From the NCBI GenBank assembly GCA_030844895.1, contig CM061231.1, forward strand, positions 29,707,149 through 29,771,148: a DNA stretch of 64,000 nucleotides, read 5' to 3'. The stretch is from Ambrosia x helenae (taxonomy: Eukaryota; Streptophyta; Magnoliopsida; Asterales; Asteraceae). Numbering within the stretch: the first letter of the stretch is position 1; every line of letters starts with the position of its first letter. The notes under the pieces were generated by a model that made no database searches, had not been told where the DNA came from, and worked only from the letters and a program-made list of their open reading frames with translations. The translations under genes and the position numbers were made by a program. This document shows positions 36,408 through 50,622 of this stretch, piece after piece.

Positions 36408-39127
36408 TGTCACACCCTCAAATTTCCACTGCGGGGTTTATACCGCGAGGCGCATGACAAACCAGGATCCCATAGCCATAAGTCACAGGAACGAACTCTA
36501 AATGCCCAAACCATTTAGTTCGTTTTCGAAAACCAAGTTTAGTTAAGCTGCGGAAGCGTAAACCAAATTTAAACCTTTTTAAAAACTATGCGCAAAACAA
36601 TGCGCCCAAATTAAAACCATACGAAAGCATAATATATAATTTATGTGTGTGCCCGAGAGCCCAAATGCAGTGAAGTGTACAGTGCTTTCTAATCCTGGCA
36701 CCGGAAGCTAACTACCTGCAAAAGCATGTAAATCGTGGGTCAACAAACAATGTTGGTGAGTTCACTAGGTAAAGTAAATGAGTATGTAACTGCGCTGGTT
36801 TCCAAAACCACGTAAGTAAGTAAGTTGTGTTGGTGCCCCGCACCGTGTAACCACTAATTCATCGCATGCCAAGGGTAGCTAACCCATTCATGATAACTAA
36901 CCGAATATACCGAACTGCTATGTACGTGTAGCCACATAAGTGTGCCGTATGCCTGACATCATTGTCTATCCGCAATGATAATGTTTCGTAGTTATAGTTC
37001 ACGCCCGCGCTCCCCGAGCCGGTGTGAGGTTTGTAAGACCTAATAGCGCTATCAACTAATAACCCGCTTGCCAACCCTGGCAACTCATTCGGTACGTGAG
37101 GACTTACAAAATGATAGAAATGGTTCAGTTTATCAAGGACACAATTGCGAATTAGCAAAGTGACCGACCCTCATAAGGATCCATGGCATCCCAACCCGAG
37201 ATGTGTAAGTAGTCCCAAACCGGACTAGAAAATGTTAAGTAAAGTGTCTCATACCTGAGACGCATGCTTTTGAGAAAAAGAGTAGTGAAACTCACCTTAG
37301 GTCGCAAGTGAAAATCCAAATTCCACGAATAGTAACGTGCTACCGACTCCCTATTACAAATGTCACTAAGTGAGTATACGTGCGTAACCAACACACCATG
37401 TAACTCGTTTATCCAAGACTTTTAAAAGTTCAAAACCGTGTAGTGACACCTAATGACTCTACATGCTCAAGTATGTCCTACGTATCCCGTTGGTGATCAT
37501 AGCAATTATTATCAGTTTAATACATCAAATACATCTCATACAAGTTTCCACACAAGTACATGTCAATTACATACCACATAGAACTCCAATTAGTCATTTA
37601 AAGACCCCGTACACAATCTGCGTTTTTAGGACAGATTGTGCGCTGTGAAAAACAATTTATTTAAAATACTTAACGAATGAATTAGAGTCCCAAATTTTTA
37701 CTGAATTTTATTTGGGATTCACTCGACAATACCTATATTTGTTTTGTCTTAATTCCAAACACAAAAATTATAAAAATTCGTACAACACAGCAGTGTCCAT
37801 AAAATTTCCTCAACAGGTCAGTTTAGTAGGAAAATTCTTAAAAATTGTGTATTCATCCAAACGAGATGAATCCACTTGGAAAAGCTCTATTTTTCCAGTA
37901 TTGACCTACTGTAAATATTTCATAACCTAACTCCTTGTAAATCTCAAGTTATGACCATTTAAAGTTAGCCCAATTTACAAATCCGAAAATCTGATATGAC
38001 CCCTAATCAATTAAAATTCCAAAAACGACTCATACGGTGTCCAAAATCGATGGTTTTGCCCATTATGAAAAGCTAAGACCTTGTACATTACAATCATGCA
38101 AAGAAATCATCAAAACAATTGATTTACCAACCCGTTACAGCCCCTTCAACACGTTCAAACAAATCTGTCAGAATCTTAAACTTGCATCCCAAGTAATCTA
38201 CAAACCCTAATTTTTCATGAACATTCCTAATACATGTATAACACCTATAGTACTGATTAAACACCATATTAATCATATCAAAACACATATGTTATCATGT
38301 GAAAACCCTAATCATGGCTACTAATAACAATCATCATCAAATCATCAAGAACATCCAAGAACTCCTACACATACATACATGCGATTCTACATATATTATT
38401 TTTAGAGTTTTTAGAGTTTTTCAATCATTATAATTCATCAAAAATCATAAGAATGTATACCTTGCGAAGGATTAAACTCCCTAGGGCCTTGAAATCAAAC
38501 CCGAACTAGCTTGATTAGGTGAAGGATTACTTGATTGCTTGAAAAACCAAGAGGGGATGGGGGTGGGGGTTCGCACGGCGCAAGAGGGACAAGGAGGTAG
38601 GGTTTTTATCTTTTCCTTGTCTCCTAATTATAAAAGGGCTTTGCTTGTTCCCCAAGCAATTGGTATTAGGGCCCTTCTAGTCCATTAACTTGACCCGTTA
38701 ACCATGTTCTAGCCCAATACCGGACCCAATATTATTAACCATTCTAAATTGAATAAAAACCATTGTTTTTATTATTACATAGCATATTATTCATGTTGTG
38801 CACGTAATTTGCATAATCTACGCATTACCTTTCAGTTAGGCGATCATTCACAAAAACATGTAATTCACATAAGCACGTACTTCAGGTTCACCATAATTCA
38901 ATTGTATATATTATTGCTATGTATGTCACATAATTCACCAACGTTTGGGATACAGGACTCATGTGTGTGTTTAACAAGGATTTTCCTACTTATAACATAT
39001 GTTATCATCTTCTAACATATGTTAAACCTACTTAACTAACCCTAGTTAAGTATCTAGCCATGTATGAACATGTAAGTTAACTAGAGTCCAGTAAAAAGTA
39101 TTTAACCTGAAAATGCGGGGTGTCACA
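36408..39127 (-). repeat. Gypsy LTR 1 (3' on the coding strand)
   Basis: 2720 bp, starting TGTCACACCC and ending GGGGTGTCACA. It differs from LTR 2 and LTR 3 at roughly six or seven sites each by eye. Short open frames inside occur in all three LTRs and show no protein features. Confidence 0.93.
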
Positions 39128-39260
39128 TCATCCCCAAGTTGAAAAGAATTTCGTCCCGAAATTCAGCAAGTAAACAATAAAGCCAGCTATAAAAATTTGT
39201 GCTTGGTTCCCGGTTGTCACATCATCCCCAAGTTGAAAGGAATTTCGCCCCGAAATTCAC
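39128..39260 (-). other. Gypsy polypurine region, partly duplicated
   Basis: 39121-39165 and 39215-39259 are 45-bp near-identical blocks running from TGTCACATCATCCCCAAG to CGAAATTCA. On the coding strand each contains the palindrome GAATTTCGGGRCGAAATTC and an AACTTGGGGATGA purine tract just before TGTGACA. So the tract/LTR junction motif occurs twice. The same layout is present at 47011-47143. Confidence 0.7.
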
Positions 39261-42200
39261 TTTGAAAGAGCTGCTTTATGTTCCGCGTTTGATCTATGTA
39301 CGATTTCAGGTTCAGTAAAGAGGTGTGGGTATTTGAGCCGCATCTGATCTCTGCGCTCCCACGTGTATTCCGGTCCTAGACGGGAATTCCACCGTACCTT
39401 AACAATAGGTATAGTGCTTTGTCTGAGTTTCTTGACGCCCTGCTCAAGAATCTCCACTGGTTCTTCCACGAACCGTAGCTGATCGTCCACCTGGATCTCC
39501 TCCAGTGGCACTACCAGTGTCGTATCTGATAAGCATTTCTTCAAGTTTGAGACGTGGAATACATTATGTACTCCACTGAGTTCATCCGGTAGATTTAGCT
39601 GGTAAGCTACTGGACCAATCCTTTTAACAATCTCGAAAGGTCCGACGTATCGGGGATTTAACTTCCCTCGTTTCCCAAAGCGTATCACTCCTTTCCAAGG
39701 TGACACCTTTAACAAAACCTTGTCCCCAACCTGGAACTCCAAAGGTTTTCTACATTTGTCAGCATAACTTTTCTGTCGATCCCGAGCCGCAGCCATCCGG
39801 TTTCTAATTTGCACTATCTTCTCAGAAGTTTCGTGCACGAGTTTCGGGACCTGTTAGTTGGCTATACCCAACCTCAGTCCAACAGATGGGAGACCTACAC
39901 TTGCGCCCGTAAAGTGCCTCAAAAGGCGCACACTGTATCGAAGTGTGGTAACTGTTGTTATAAGAGAATTCGATTAAGGGCAAGTGCTTATCCCAGTTAT
40001 TACCAAAGTCCACCACGCACGCTCGTAGCAGATCCTCTAATGTTTGGATGGTACGTTCACTTTGTCCATCCGTCTGTGGGTGATAGGCTGTGCTCATATC
40101 AAGACGAGTTCCTAGAGCATCTTGGAGAGTAGTCCAGAAACGAGAAGTGAATCGCCCATCGCGATCAGATATAATGGAAGTAGGCACCCCATGCCTAGAG
40201 ACTATCTCCTTGATGTATAGGTTCGCCAGCTTTTCTAACGAATCCGTTTCTTTTATTGCCAAGAGGTGGGCCGATTTGGTTAAACGGTCCACGATAACCC
40301 AAATCATGTTATGGCCCGTTGGCGTTCTAGGAAGCTTTGTAATGAAGTCCATGGAAATTCCATCCCATTTCCACATTGGAATCTCTGGTTGTTGGAGTAG
40401 GCCTGAAGGTTTTTGATATTCAATCTTAACCTTCGCACAAGTCAAGCACTTACTAACATAAGTGGCTATCTCGGCTTTCATGTTTGGCCACCAGTATAGA
40501 GTCTTAAGATCTTGATACATCTTGTCCGAACCAGGATGTACCGAATAGCGAGAGGTATGTGCTTCATCGAGCACCAGTTGTCTGAGATCCCCAAATCGTG
40601 GTATCCAGACTCGATTCATGAAGTACTGCAGACCGTCTGTTCTCAGTTCTAAGTGCTTATTTGCACCATGTAGGGTCTCAAGCCCGATGTTTTCTTCCTT
40701 CAATGCCTCACCCTGGGCTTCACGTATCTTATCAGGAAGGTTAGAGTGAATGGTGAGTTGTAAGGCTCGCACTCTTTTGGGTTTCGTTTCCTTTTGACTG
40801 AGGGCATCAGCTACTACGTTAGCTTTCCCTGGATGATACTTGATGGCACAGTCATAATCGTTCAAAAGTTCAACCCAACGACGTTGCCGTATGTTTAGTA
40901 CCTTTTGGTCAAATATATGCTGAAGGCTCTTGTGGTCAGTGAAAATTGTGCACTTGGTTCCATAGAGGTAGTGCCTCCAGATTTTGAGAGCGAAAACTAC
41001 CGCTCCCAGTTCCAAATCATGAGTGGGGTAGTTCTTCTCATGGACCTTCAGTTGTCGCGATGCATATGCAATTACCTTATCACGTTGCATCAGTACGCAC
41101 CCTAAGCCTTGGATAGATGCATCACAATATACTACAAAGTCCTCTGTACCCTCAGGCAACGATAATATCGGTGCACTGCAAAGTTTGGACTTTAGTAGCT
41201 GAAAGGCAGATTCTTGGGCATCTCCCCACTTATACGTAATACCTTTCTGCGTTAGGGCGGTGAGAGGTTGAGCGATCTTAGAAAATCCCTCAATAAATCT
41301 GGGATAATAACCAGCGAGACCAAGAAATTGGCGCACTTCAGTAGGGGTCCTAGGAGCCTCCCACTTTTGATAGCGTCAATCTTGGCTGGGTCCACATGTA
41401 TTCCTGCCTCGTTGACCACATGCCCAAGGAATTGGACTTCTCGAATCCAGAAGTCACATTTGGTAAACTTTGCATACAGCTGCTCATTCCTCAGTAGTTC
41501 CAAGATTAGCCGCAGGTGCTGCTCGTGCTCCTCCCTGCTCTTGGAGTAAATCAATATGTCATCTATGAACACTATGACGAATTTGTCCAAGTAGGGCTTG
41601 CACACACGGTTCATTAGATCCATGAACACAGCCGGTGCATTAGTTAGCCCACATGGCATTACCAAAAACTCATAATGTCCATAACGAGTTCGAAACGCCG
41701 TCTTTGCCACATCCTCTTCTCGGACTCTCAGTAGATGGTATCCTGACCTCAAGTCAATCTTAGAGTAGAAGCTCGACCCTTGCAGTTGGTCGAACAAATC
41801 ATCAATACGAGGTAAAGGATATCGGTTCTTAATCGTTACCTTGTTCAACTCCTGATAATCTATGCACATACGAAAGCTCCCATCTTTCTTCTTAACAAAC
41901 AGAACTGGAGCTCCCCATGGCGAAGAACTGGGTCTAATGAAACCCCTATCCAATATCTCTTGGAGTTGGGTAGACAGTTCTTGAAACTCCCCTGGTGCTA
42001 AACAGTATGGTGCGCGCGCAACTGGCGCTGCTCCAGGTGCAAGGTCAATCTGAAACTCCACTTGACGAACGGGTGGGAGTCCAGGTAGTTCCTCTGGGAA
42101 GACATCTTGGAAGTCTCGGACCACTGGGATGTCCTCAATTCTAGTTTCGGTTTCGGCTCGAGTATCCGATATGTTAGCCAAAATGGCCGGACAGCCCTTG

Positions 42201-42739
42201 CGAATACACTTCTGGGCCTTCATATAGGAGATGATGCCCACCATGGCACCACCTCGATCACCCTGTATGGATAATAGTTCTCCACTTGGGAGAGGAATGC
42301 GAACAATTTTCTCCTGACAGAGAATTTCCGCGTGTTGCTTGGACAACCAGTCCATGCCAACCACGAGATCAAAGCTACCTAGGGTGATAGGTAAGAGGTT
42401 GATGGCAAACAATTGCCCATTCAACACGAACTTACAGTCACGATGTATATGGGTTACCTCAACAGGCTTTCCATCAGCCAGTTCAATAGAGTATGGAGTA
42501 TCTCGAAGAGTAGGAACCATCCCTAATTGTTTACTAAGTTTTGATGAAACAAAACTATAGTCCGCACCAGTATCATATAAGATAGAAGCAAGAGTGTCGT
42601 TCAAGGAGCACGTACCCACCACAACATTGTTATCAGTCCTAGCTTTCCCCAGGCCAATCACAAATTTAAATGCTTTTCCCTGAGCCCCGTTGTTGTTGCT
42701 ACCGTTACGGTTGTTGTTGTTGCAGGACTTATACCTCAC
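39257..42739 (-). pseudogene. Gypsy pol, copy 1 (frameshifted)
   Basis: 42739-about 41380 holds an aspartic protease (DTGADYSF) and RT (VFIDDILIYS). A 1-nt shift at a CAAAAG run near 41375 moves into 41336-39822: RNase H (VVYCDASIQGLG), zinc-binding and integrase core (ISDRDGRFTS, YHPQTDGQSE). A second 1-nt shift near 39837 leads to 39838-39257, the integrase C-terminus and a chromodomain-like tail (WERRDQMRLKYPHLF). Upstream, 42800-42900 keeps a scrap of gag (GLATAAHLQIFHLTRKLTDE) but no zinc knuckle, so gag is largely lost. It is not autonomous. Confidence 0.9.
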
Positions 42740-44276
42740 ACTATCCCACGTTCTCTTGCTATCACCAATAGTAAAAAAAATTAAGCACCATGCTTCAGAA
42801 AAGTACCATGATCGGCAGTCTCATCTGTGAGTTTGCGAGTCAAGTGAAAGATTTGTAGGTGAGCTGCAGTGGCCAAGCCACGAATCTGAGGGGCCCACCC
42901 TTTCGGTATTTGTAAGGTAGGTTAAATAGATTTGAGCCTATAGTGGCTATCTCCTGTAGCTTGGTAGTGTAGGCGTCGATCTCAGACACATCCGTCCTTA
43001 TATAACAAAATTTCTAGATTTCACCACAGGGTGTTACGTTCTCCATCCAAGTATTTGTAACTCATCGAGTGTGCATGTAGCATACATTACCCCATCCTGC
43101 CTGGGGCAAATGCACATGGTAAAGACTTATACCATCGAAGCAATCAGACGGTCTCCTTCAGTTCCGTTGGAGTTATCGAGGTTTACAACCAATAAAAGGC
43201 TTGAAAATACGATGTGCGTTCAAGGTATAAGAAAGTTCAAATGTGGAAGTCACGGGAAAAGAATGATTTAGCAAAATAGATCTTTACTAGCTTGGAAAGA
43301 TGCGAGGGCCTCAACCACCCTCTCGTTGATCCTAAAACTCAGTCTTATCTAAGTTAGCAAAGGGAAATGAAAGAAAAGATAGGTAAGAAAAGGTAAGAGC
43401 CAATCGTCGCCATGCTCTGTCTAGATAGTAGAGCCTTCATCCTCACTTCCATGTGCTCGTCCTGCTCAGGTTCCCCTTCCATCTCTTATCCTTCCTCTTT
43501 TGCGATGTCAGTGTTATATGGTTCTCATCACGTACAATCTCCTTCTCTAGTCCTATGTGAACCAGTTTAGTGGTAAGCTGTACCACTCGTTCCTCCAATC
43601 GTGGCTATCAGCCATTAGTAGGTTTCATCCTCCCTTGTGATGTTGCATTACATCGCAGGCTTTACGTAACTCCCCAAGAGTGTGTGTAACAAGTCCCGAT
43701 CTAATGTGTTCCCATGAATCTACCATATACTTATGAGTAACAGGGATATGCAGTCATACGTTCGCCCGCTCATACTAGGCGTAAGGTACTAAAGTAGGAA
43801 ATAAGTTCTATATGCGTAACCTAGTCCCGTCTGAGTTTCGAATGGGAGTAAGAAAGATCAAGTAACAAGGAACGGAATCTAACTGTCTCCTTGCTCAGTG
43901 AAATAGGATAAGTCTCAGTATTCGAATTCCTTCATAGTTGATTTAATGGTACCACGTCATGCGCATCGTGCAGCTTCCTGTGTACGTGCGCCACAACGCT
44001 CGCAAGGGCTCCCTCCCTTGTACTATAGTTGTCTCCTCGTCCATGAGGTTAATTAGGATATTACTCCCAGTATTGCGCCACCTGGTGTAACCCTAGGTTC
44101 CCACCATTGACGTGTTAAGAATTAAGTCTAGAACTAGAAGATAACATATCTCCTGAAATCATATGTTGTAGATATAAGTAGCTAATAGCTAGTTGTGCAC
44201 TTAAGTTGTGAGTGTACTTATGCTATGATGATTATAGACTAGACTCAACATGCAGTCCTAGTTCACTATAACCAAT
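42740..44276 (-). other. Degenerate gag/leader region, copy 1
   Basis: Apart from the gag scrap next to pol, no open frame is recognisable in about 1.5 kb. Typical Gypsy gag needs roughly this space, so gag decayed rather than being cleanly deleted, or was replaced. Copy 2 (50623-52159) looks the same. Confidence 0.6.
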
Positions 44277-44289
44277 GGCTCTGATACCA
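44277..44289 (-). other. Gypsy primer-binding site, copy 1
   Basis: On the - strand TGGTATCAGAGCC follows LTR 2 after a 3-nt spacer. It complements the 3' end of initiator-Met tRNA. The second copy is at 52160-52172. Confidence 0.9.
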
Positions 44290-44292
44290 ATC

Positions 44293-47010
44293 TGTCACAC
44301 CCTCAAATTTCCACTGCGGGGTTTATACCGCGAGGCGCATGACAAACCAGGATCCCATAGCCATAAGTCACAGGAACGAACTCTAAATGCCCAAACCATT
44401 TAGTTCGTTTTCGAAAACTAAGTTTAGTTAAGCTGCGGAAGCGTAAACCAAATTTAAACCTTTTTAAAAACTATGCGCAAAACAATGCGCCCAAATTAAA
44501 ACCATACGAAAGCATAATATATAATTTATGTGTGTGCCCGAGAGCCCAAATGCAGTGAAGTGTACAGTGCTTTCTAATCCTGGCACCGGAAGCTAACTAC
44601 CTGCAAAAGCATGTAAATCGTGGGTCAACAAACAATGTTGGTGAGTTCACTAGGTAAAGTAAATGAGTATGTAACTGCGCTGGTTTCCAAAACCACGTAA
44701 GTAAGTAAGTTGTGTTGGTGCCCCGCACCGTGTAACCACTAATTCATCGCATGCCAAGGGTAGCTAACCCATTCATGATAACTAACCGAATATACCGAAC
44801 TGCTATGTACGTGTAGCCACATAAGTGTGCCGTATGCCTGACATCATTGTCTATCCGCAATGATAATGTTTCGTAGTTATAGTTCACGCCCGCGCTCCCC
44901 GAGCCGGTGTGAGGTTTGTAAGACCTAATAGCGCTATCAACTAATAACCCGCTTGCCAACCCTGGCAACTCATTCGGTACGTGAGGACTTACAAAATGAT
45001 AGAAATGGTTCAGTTTATCAAGGACACAATTGCGAATTAGCAAAGTGACCGACCCTCATAAGGATCCATGGCATCCCAACCCGGATGTGTAAGTAGTCCC
45101 AAACCGGACTAGAAAATGTTAAGTAAAGTGTCTCATACCTGAGACGCATGCTTTTGAGAAAAAGAGTAGTGAAACTCACCTTAGGTCGCAAGTGAAAATC
45201 CAAATTCCACGAATAGTAACGTGCTACCGACTCCCTATTACAAATGTCACTAGGTGAGTATACGTGCGTAACCAACACACCATGTAACTCGTTTATCCAA
45301 GACTTTTAAAAGTTCAAAACCGTGTAGTGACACCTAATGACTCTACATGCTCAAGTATGTCCTACGTATCCCGTTGGTGATCATAGCAATTATTATCAGT
45401 TTAATACATCAAATACATCTCATACAAGTTTCCACACAAGTACATGTCAATTACATACCACATAGAACTCCAATTAGTCATTTAAAGACCCCGTACACAA
45501 TCTGCGTTTTTAGGACAGATTGTGCGCTGTGAAAAACAATTTATTTAAAATACTTAACGAATGAATTAGAGTCCCAAATTTTTACTGAATTTTATTTGGG
45601 ATTCACTCGACAATACCTATATTTGTTTTGTCTTAATTCCAAACACAAAAATTATAAAAATTCGTACAACACAGCAGTGTCCATAAAATTTCCTCAACAG
45701 GTCAGTTTAGTAGGAAAATTCTTAAAAATTGTGTATTCATCCAAACGAGATGAATCCACTTGGAAAAGCTCTATTTTTCCAGTATTGACCTACTGTAAAT
45801 ATTTCATAACCTAACTCCTTGTAAATCTCAAGTTATGACCATTTAAAGTTAGCCCAATTTACAAATCCGAAAATCTGATATGACCCCTAATCAATTAAAA
45901 TTCCAAAAACGACTCATACGGTGTCCAAAATCGATGGTTTTGCCCATTATGAAAAGCTAAGACCTTGTACATTACAATCATGCAAAGAAATCATCAAAAC
46001 AATTGATTTACCAACCCGTTACAGCCCCTTCAACACGTTCAAACAAATCTGTCAGAATCTTAAACTTGCATCCCAAGTAATCTACAAACCCTAATTTTTC
46101 ATGAACATTCCTAATACATGTATAACACCTATAGTACTGATTAAACACCATATTAATCATATCAAAACACATATGTTATCATGTGAAAACCCTAATCATG
46201 GCTACTAATAACAATCATCATCAAATCATCAAGAACATCCAAGAACTCCTACACATACATACATGCGATTCTACATATATTATTTTTAGAGTTTTTAGAG
46301 TTTTTCAATCATTATAATTCATCAAAAATCATAAGAATGTATACCTTGCGAAGGATTAAACTCCCTAGGGCCTTGAAATCAAACCCGAACTAGCTTGATT
46401 AGGTGAAGGATTACTTGATTGCTTGAAAAACCAAGAGGGGATGGGGGTGGGGGTTCGCACGGCGCAAGAGGGACAAGGAGGTAGGGTTTTTATCTTTTCC
46501 TTGCCTCCTAATTATAAAAGGGCTTTGCTTGTTCCCCAAGCAATTGGTATTAGGGCCCTTCTAGTCCATTAACTTGACCCGTTAACCATGTTCTAGCCCA
46601 ATACCGGACCCAATATTATTAACCATTCTAAATTGAATAAAAACCATTGTTTTTATTATTACATAGCATATTATTCATGTTGTGCACGTAATTTGCATAA
46701 TCTACGCATTACCTTTCAGTTAGGCGATCATTCACAAAAACATGTAATTCACATAAGCACGTACTTCATGTTCACCATAATTCAATTGTATATATTATTG
46801 CTATGTATGTCACATAATTCACCAACGTTTGGGATACAGGACTCATGTGTGTGTTTAACAAGGATTTTCCTACTTATAACATATGTTATCATCTTCTAAC
46901 ATATGTTAAACCTACTTAACTAACCCTAGTTAAGTATCTAGCCATGTATGAACATGTAAGTTAACTAGAGTTCAGTAAAAGTATTTAACCTGAAAATGCG
47001 GGGTGTCACA
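44293..47010 (-). repeat. Gypsy LTR 2 (shared middle LTR)
   Basis: 2718 bp. It serves both units. It has about five differences not seen in LTR 1 or 3, including two 1-nt deletions. Confidence 0.93.
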
Positions 47011-47139
47011 TCATCCCCAAGTTGAAAAGAATTTCGTCCCGAAATTCAGCAAGTAAACAATAAAGCCAGCTATAAAAATTTGTGCTTGGTTCCCGGTTGT
47101 CACATCATCCCCAAGTTGAAAGGAATTTCGCCCCGAAAT

Positions 47140-50100
47140 TCACTTTGAAAGAGCTGCTTTATGTTCCGCGTTTGATCTATGTACGATTTCAGGTTCAGTA
47201 AAGAGGTGTGGGTATTTGAGCCGCATCTGATCTCTGCGCTCCCACGTGTATTCCGGTCCTAGACGGGAATTCCACCGTACCTTAACAATAGGTATAGTGC
47301 TTTGTCTGAGTTTCTTGACGCCCTGCTCAAGAATCTCCACTGGTTCTTCCACGAACCGTAGCTGATCGTCCACCTGGATCTCCTCCAGTGGCACTACCAG
47401 TGTCGTATCTGATAAGCATTTCTTCAAGTTTGAGACGTGGAATACATTATGTACTCCACTGAGTTCATCCGGTAGATTTAGCTGGTAAGCTACTGGACCA
47501 ATCCTTTTAACAATCTCGAAAGGTCCGACGTATCGGGGATTTAACTTCCCTCGTTTCCCAAAGCGTATCACTCCTTTCCAAGGTGACACCTTTAACAAAA
47601 CCTTGTCCCCAACCTGGAACTCCAAAGGTTTTCTACATTTGTCAGCATAACTTTTCTGTCGATCCCGAGCCGCAGCCATCCGGTTTCTAATTTGCACTAT
47701 CTTCTCAGAAGTTTCGTGCACGAGTTTCGGGACCTGTTAGTTGGCTATACCCAACCTCAGTCCAACAGATGGGAGACCTACACTTGCGCCCGTAAAGTGC
47801 CTCAAAAGGCGCACACTGTATCGAAGTGTGGTAACTGTTGTTATAAGAGAATTCGATTAAGGGCAAGTGCTTATCCCAGTTATTACCAAAGTCCACCACG
47901 CACGCTCGTAGCAGATCCTCTAATGTTTGGATGGTACGTTCACTTTGTCCATCCGTCTGTGGGTGATAGGCTGTGCTCATATCAAGACGAGTTCCTAGAG
48001 CATCTTGGAGAGTAGTCCAGAAACGAGAAGTGAATCGCCCATCGCGATCAGATATAATGGAAGTAGGCACCCCATGCCTAGAGACTATCTCCTTGATGTA
48101 TAGGTTCGCCAGCTTTTCTAACGAATCCGTTTCTTTTATTGCCAAGAGGTGGGCCGATTTGGTTAAACGGTCCACGATAACCCAAATCATGTTATGGCCC
48201 GTTGGCGTTCTAGGAAGCTTTGTAATGAAGTCCATGGAAATTCCATCCCATTTCCACATTGGAATCTCTGGTTGTTGGAGTAGGCCTGAAGGTTTTTGAT
48301 ATTCAATCTTAACCTTCGCACAAGTCAAGCACTTACTAACATAAGTGGCTATCTCGGCTTTCATGTTTGGCCACCAGTATAGAGTCTTAAGATCTTGATA
48401 CATCTTGTCCGAACCAGGATGTACCGAATAGCGAGAGGTATGTGCTTCATCGAGCACCAGTTGTCTGAGATCCCCAAATCGTGGTATCCAGACTCGATTC
48501 ATGAAGTACTGCAGACCGTCTGTTCTCAGTTCTAAGTGCTTATTTGCACCATGTAGGGTCTCAAGCCCGATGTTTTCTTCCTTCAATGCCTCACCCTGGG
48601 CTTCACGTATCTTATCAGGAAGGTTAGAGTGAATGGTGAGTTGTAAGGCTCGCACTCTTTTGGGTTTCGTTTCCTTTTGACTGAGGGCATCAGCTACTAC
48701 GTTAGCTTTCCCTGGATGATACTTGATGGCACAGTCATAATCGTTCAAAAGTTCAACCCAACGACGTTGCCGTATGTTTAGTACCTTTTGGTCAAATATA
48801 TGCTGAAGGCTCTTGTGGTCAGTGAAAATTGTGCACTTGGTTCCATAGAGGTAGTGCCTCCAGATTTTGAGAGCGAAAACTACCGCTCCCAGTTCCAAAT
48901 CATGAGTGGGGTAGTTCTTCTCATGGACCTTCAGTTGTCGCGATGCATATGCAATTACCTTATCACGTTGCATCAGTACGCACCCTAAGCCTTGGATAGA
49001 TGCATCACAATATACTACAAAGTCCTCTGTACCCTCAGGCAACGATAATATCGGTGCACTGCAAAGTTTGGACTTTAGTAGCTGAAAGGCAGATTCTTGG
49101 GCATCTCCCCACTTATACGTAATACCTTTCTGCGTTAGGGCGGTGAGAGGTTGAGCGATCTTAGAAAATCCCTCAATAAATCTGGGATAATAACCAGCGA
49201 GACCAAGAAATTGGCGCACTTCAGTAGGGGTCCTAGGAGCCTCCCACTTTTGATAGCGTCAATCTTGGCTGGGTCCACATGTATTCCTGCCTCGTTGACC
49301 ACATGCCCAAGGAATTGGACTTCTCGAATCCAGAAGTCACATTTGGTAAACTTTGCATACAGCTGCTCATTCCTCAGTAGTTCCAAGATTAGCCGCAGGT
49401 GCTGCTCGTGCTCCTCCCTGCTCTTGGAGTAAATCAATATGTCATCTATGAACACTATGACGAATTTGTCCAAGTAGGGCTTGCACACACGGTTCATTAG
49501 ATCCATGAACACAGCCGGTGCATTAGTTAGCCCACATGGCATTACCAAAAACTCATAATGTCCATAACGAGTTCGAAACGCCGTCTTTGCCACATCCTCT
49601 TCTCGGACTCTCAGTAGATGGTATCCTGACCTCAAGTCAATCTTAGAGTAGAAGCTCGACCCTTGCAGTTGGTCGAACAAATCATCAATACGAGGTAAAG
49701 GATATCGGTTCTTAATCGTTACCTTGTTCAACTCCTGATAATCTATGCACATACGAAAGCTCCCATCTTTCTTCTTAACAAACAGAACTGGAGCTCCCCA
49801 TGGCGAAGAACTGGGTCTAATGAAACCCCTATCCAATATCTCTTGGAGTTGGGTAGACAGTTCTTGAAACTCCCCTGGTGCTAAACAGTATGGTGCGCGC
49901 GCAACTGGCGCTGCTCCAGGTGCAAGGTCAATCTGAAACTCCACTTGACGAACGGGTGGGAGTCCAGGTAGTTCCTCTGGGAAGACATCTTGGAAGTCTC
50001 GGACCACTGGGATGTCCTCAATTCTAGTTTCGGTTTCGGCTCGAGTATCCGATATGTTAGCCAAAATGGCCGGACAGCCCTTGCGAATACACTTCTGGGC

Positions 50101-50622
50101 CTTCATATAGGAGATGATGCCCACCATGGCACCACCTCGATCACCCTGTATGGATAATAGTTCTCCACTTGGGAGAGGAATGCGAACAATTTTCTCCTGA
50201 CAGAGAATTTCCGCGTGTTGCTTGGACAACCAGTCCATGCCAACCACGAGATCAAAGCTACCTAGGGTGATAGGTAAGAGGTTGATGGCAAACAATTGCC
50301 CATTCAACACGAACTTACAGTCACGATGTATATGGGTTACCTCAACAGGCTTTCCATCAGCCAGTTCAATAGAGTATGGAGTATCTCGAAGAGTAGGAAC
50401 CATCCCTAATTGTTTACTAAGTTTTGATGAAACAAAACTATAGTCCGCACCAGTATCATATAAGATAGAAGCAAGAGTGTCGTTCAAGGAGCACGTACCC
50501 ACCACAACATTGTTATCAGTCCTAGCTTTCCCCAGGCCAATCACAAATTTAAATGCTTTTCCCTGAGCCCCGTTGTTGTTGCTACCGTTACGGTTGTTGT
50601 TGTTGCAGGACTTATACCTCAC
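47140..50622 (-). pseudogene. Gypsy pol, copy 2 (frameshifted)
   Basis: Its three reading-frame segments (50622-49135, 49219-47705, 47721-47140) translate identically to copy 1, including both frameshifts. The damage therefore predates the duplication. Domain content is as in copy 1. Confidence 0.9.

Noticed and set aside
36859..39015. Open frames inside the Gypsy LTRs as possible genes
   Set aside because: They occur in all three LTRs and are altered by the small LTR differences; no domain is visible.
39809..43271. Several 60-108-codon open frames on the + strand of the Gypsy internal regions
   Set aside because: They run antisense to pol, recur identically in both copies and show no family features.
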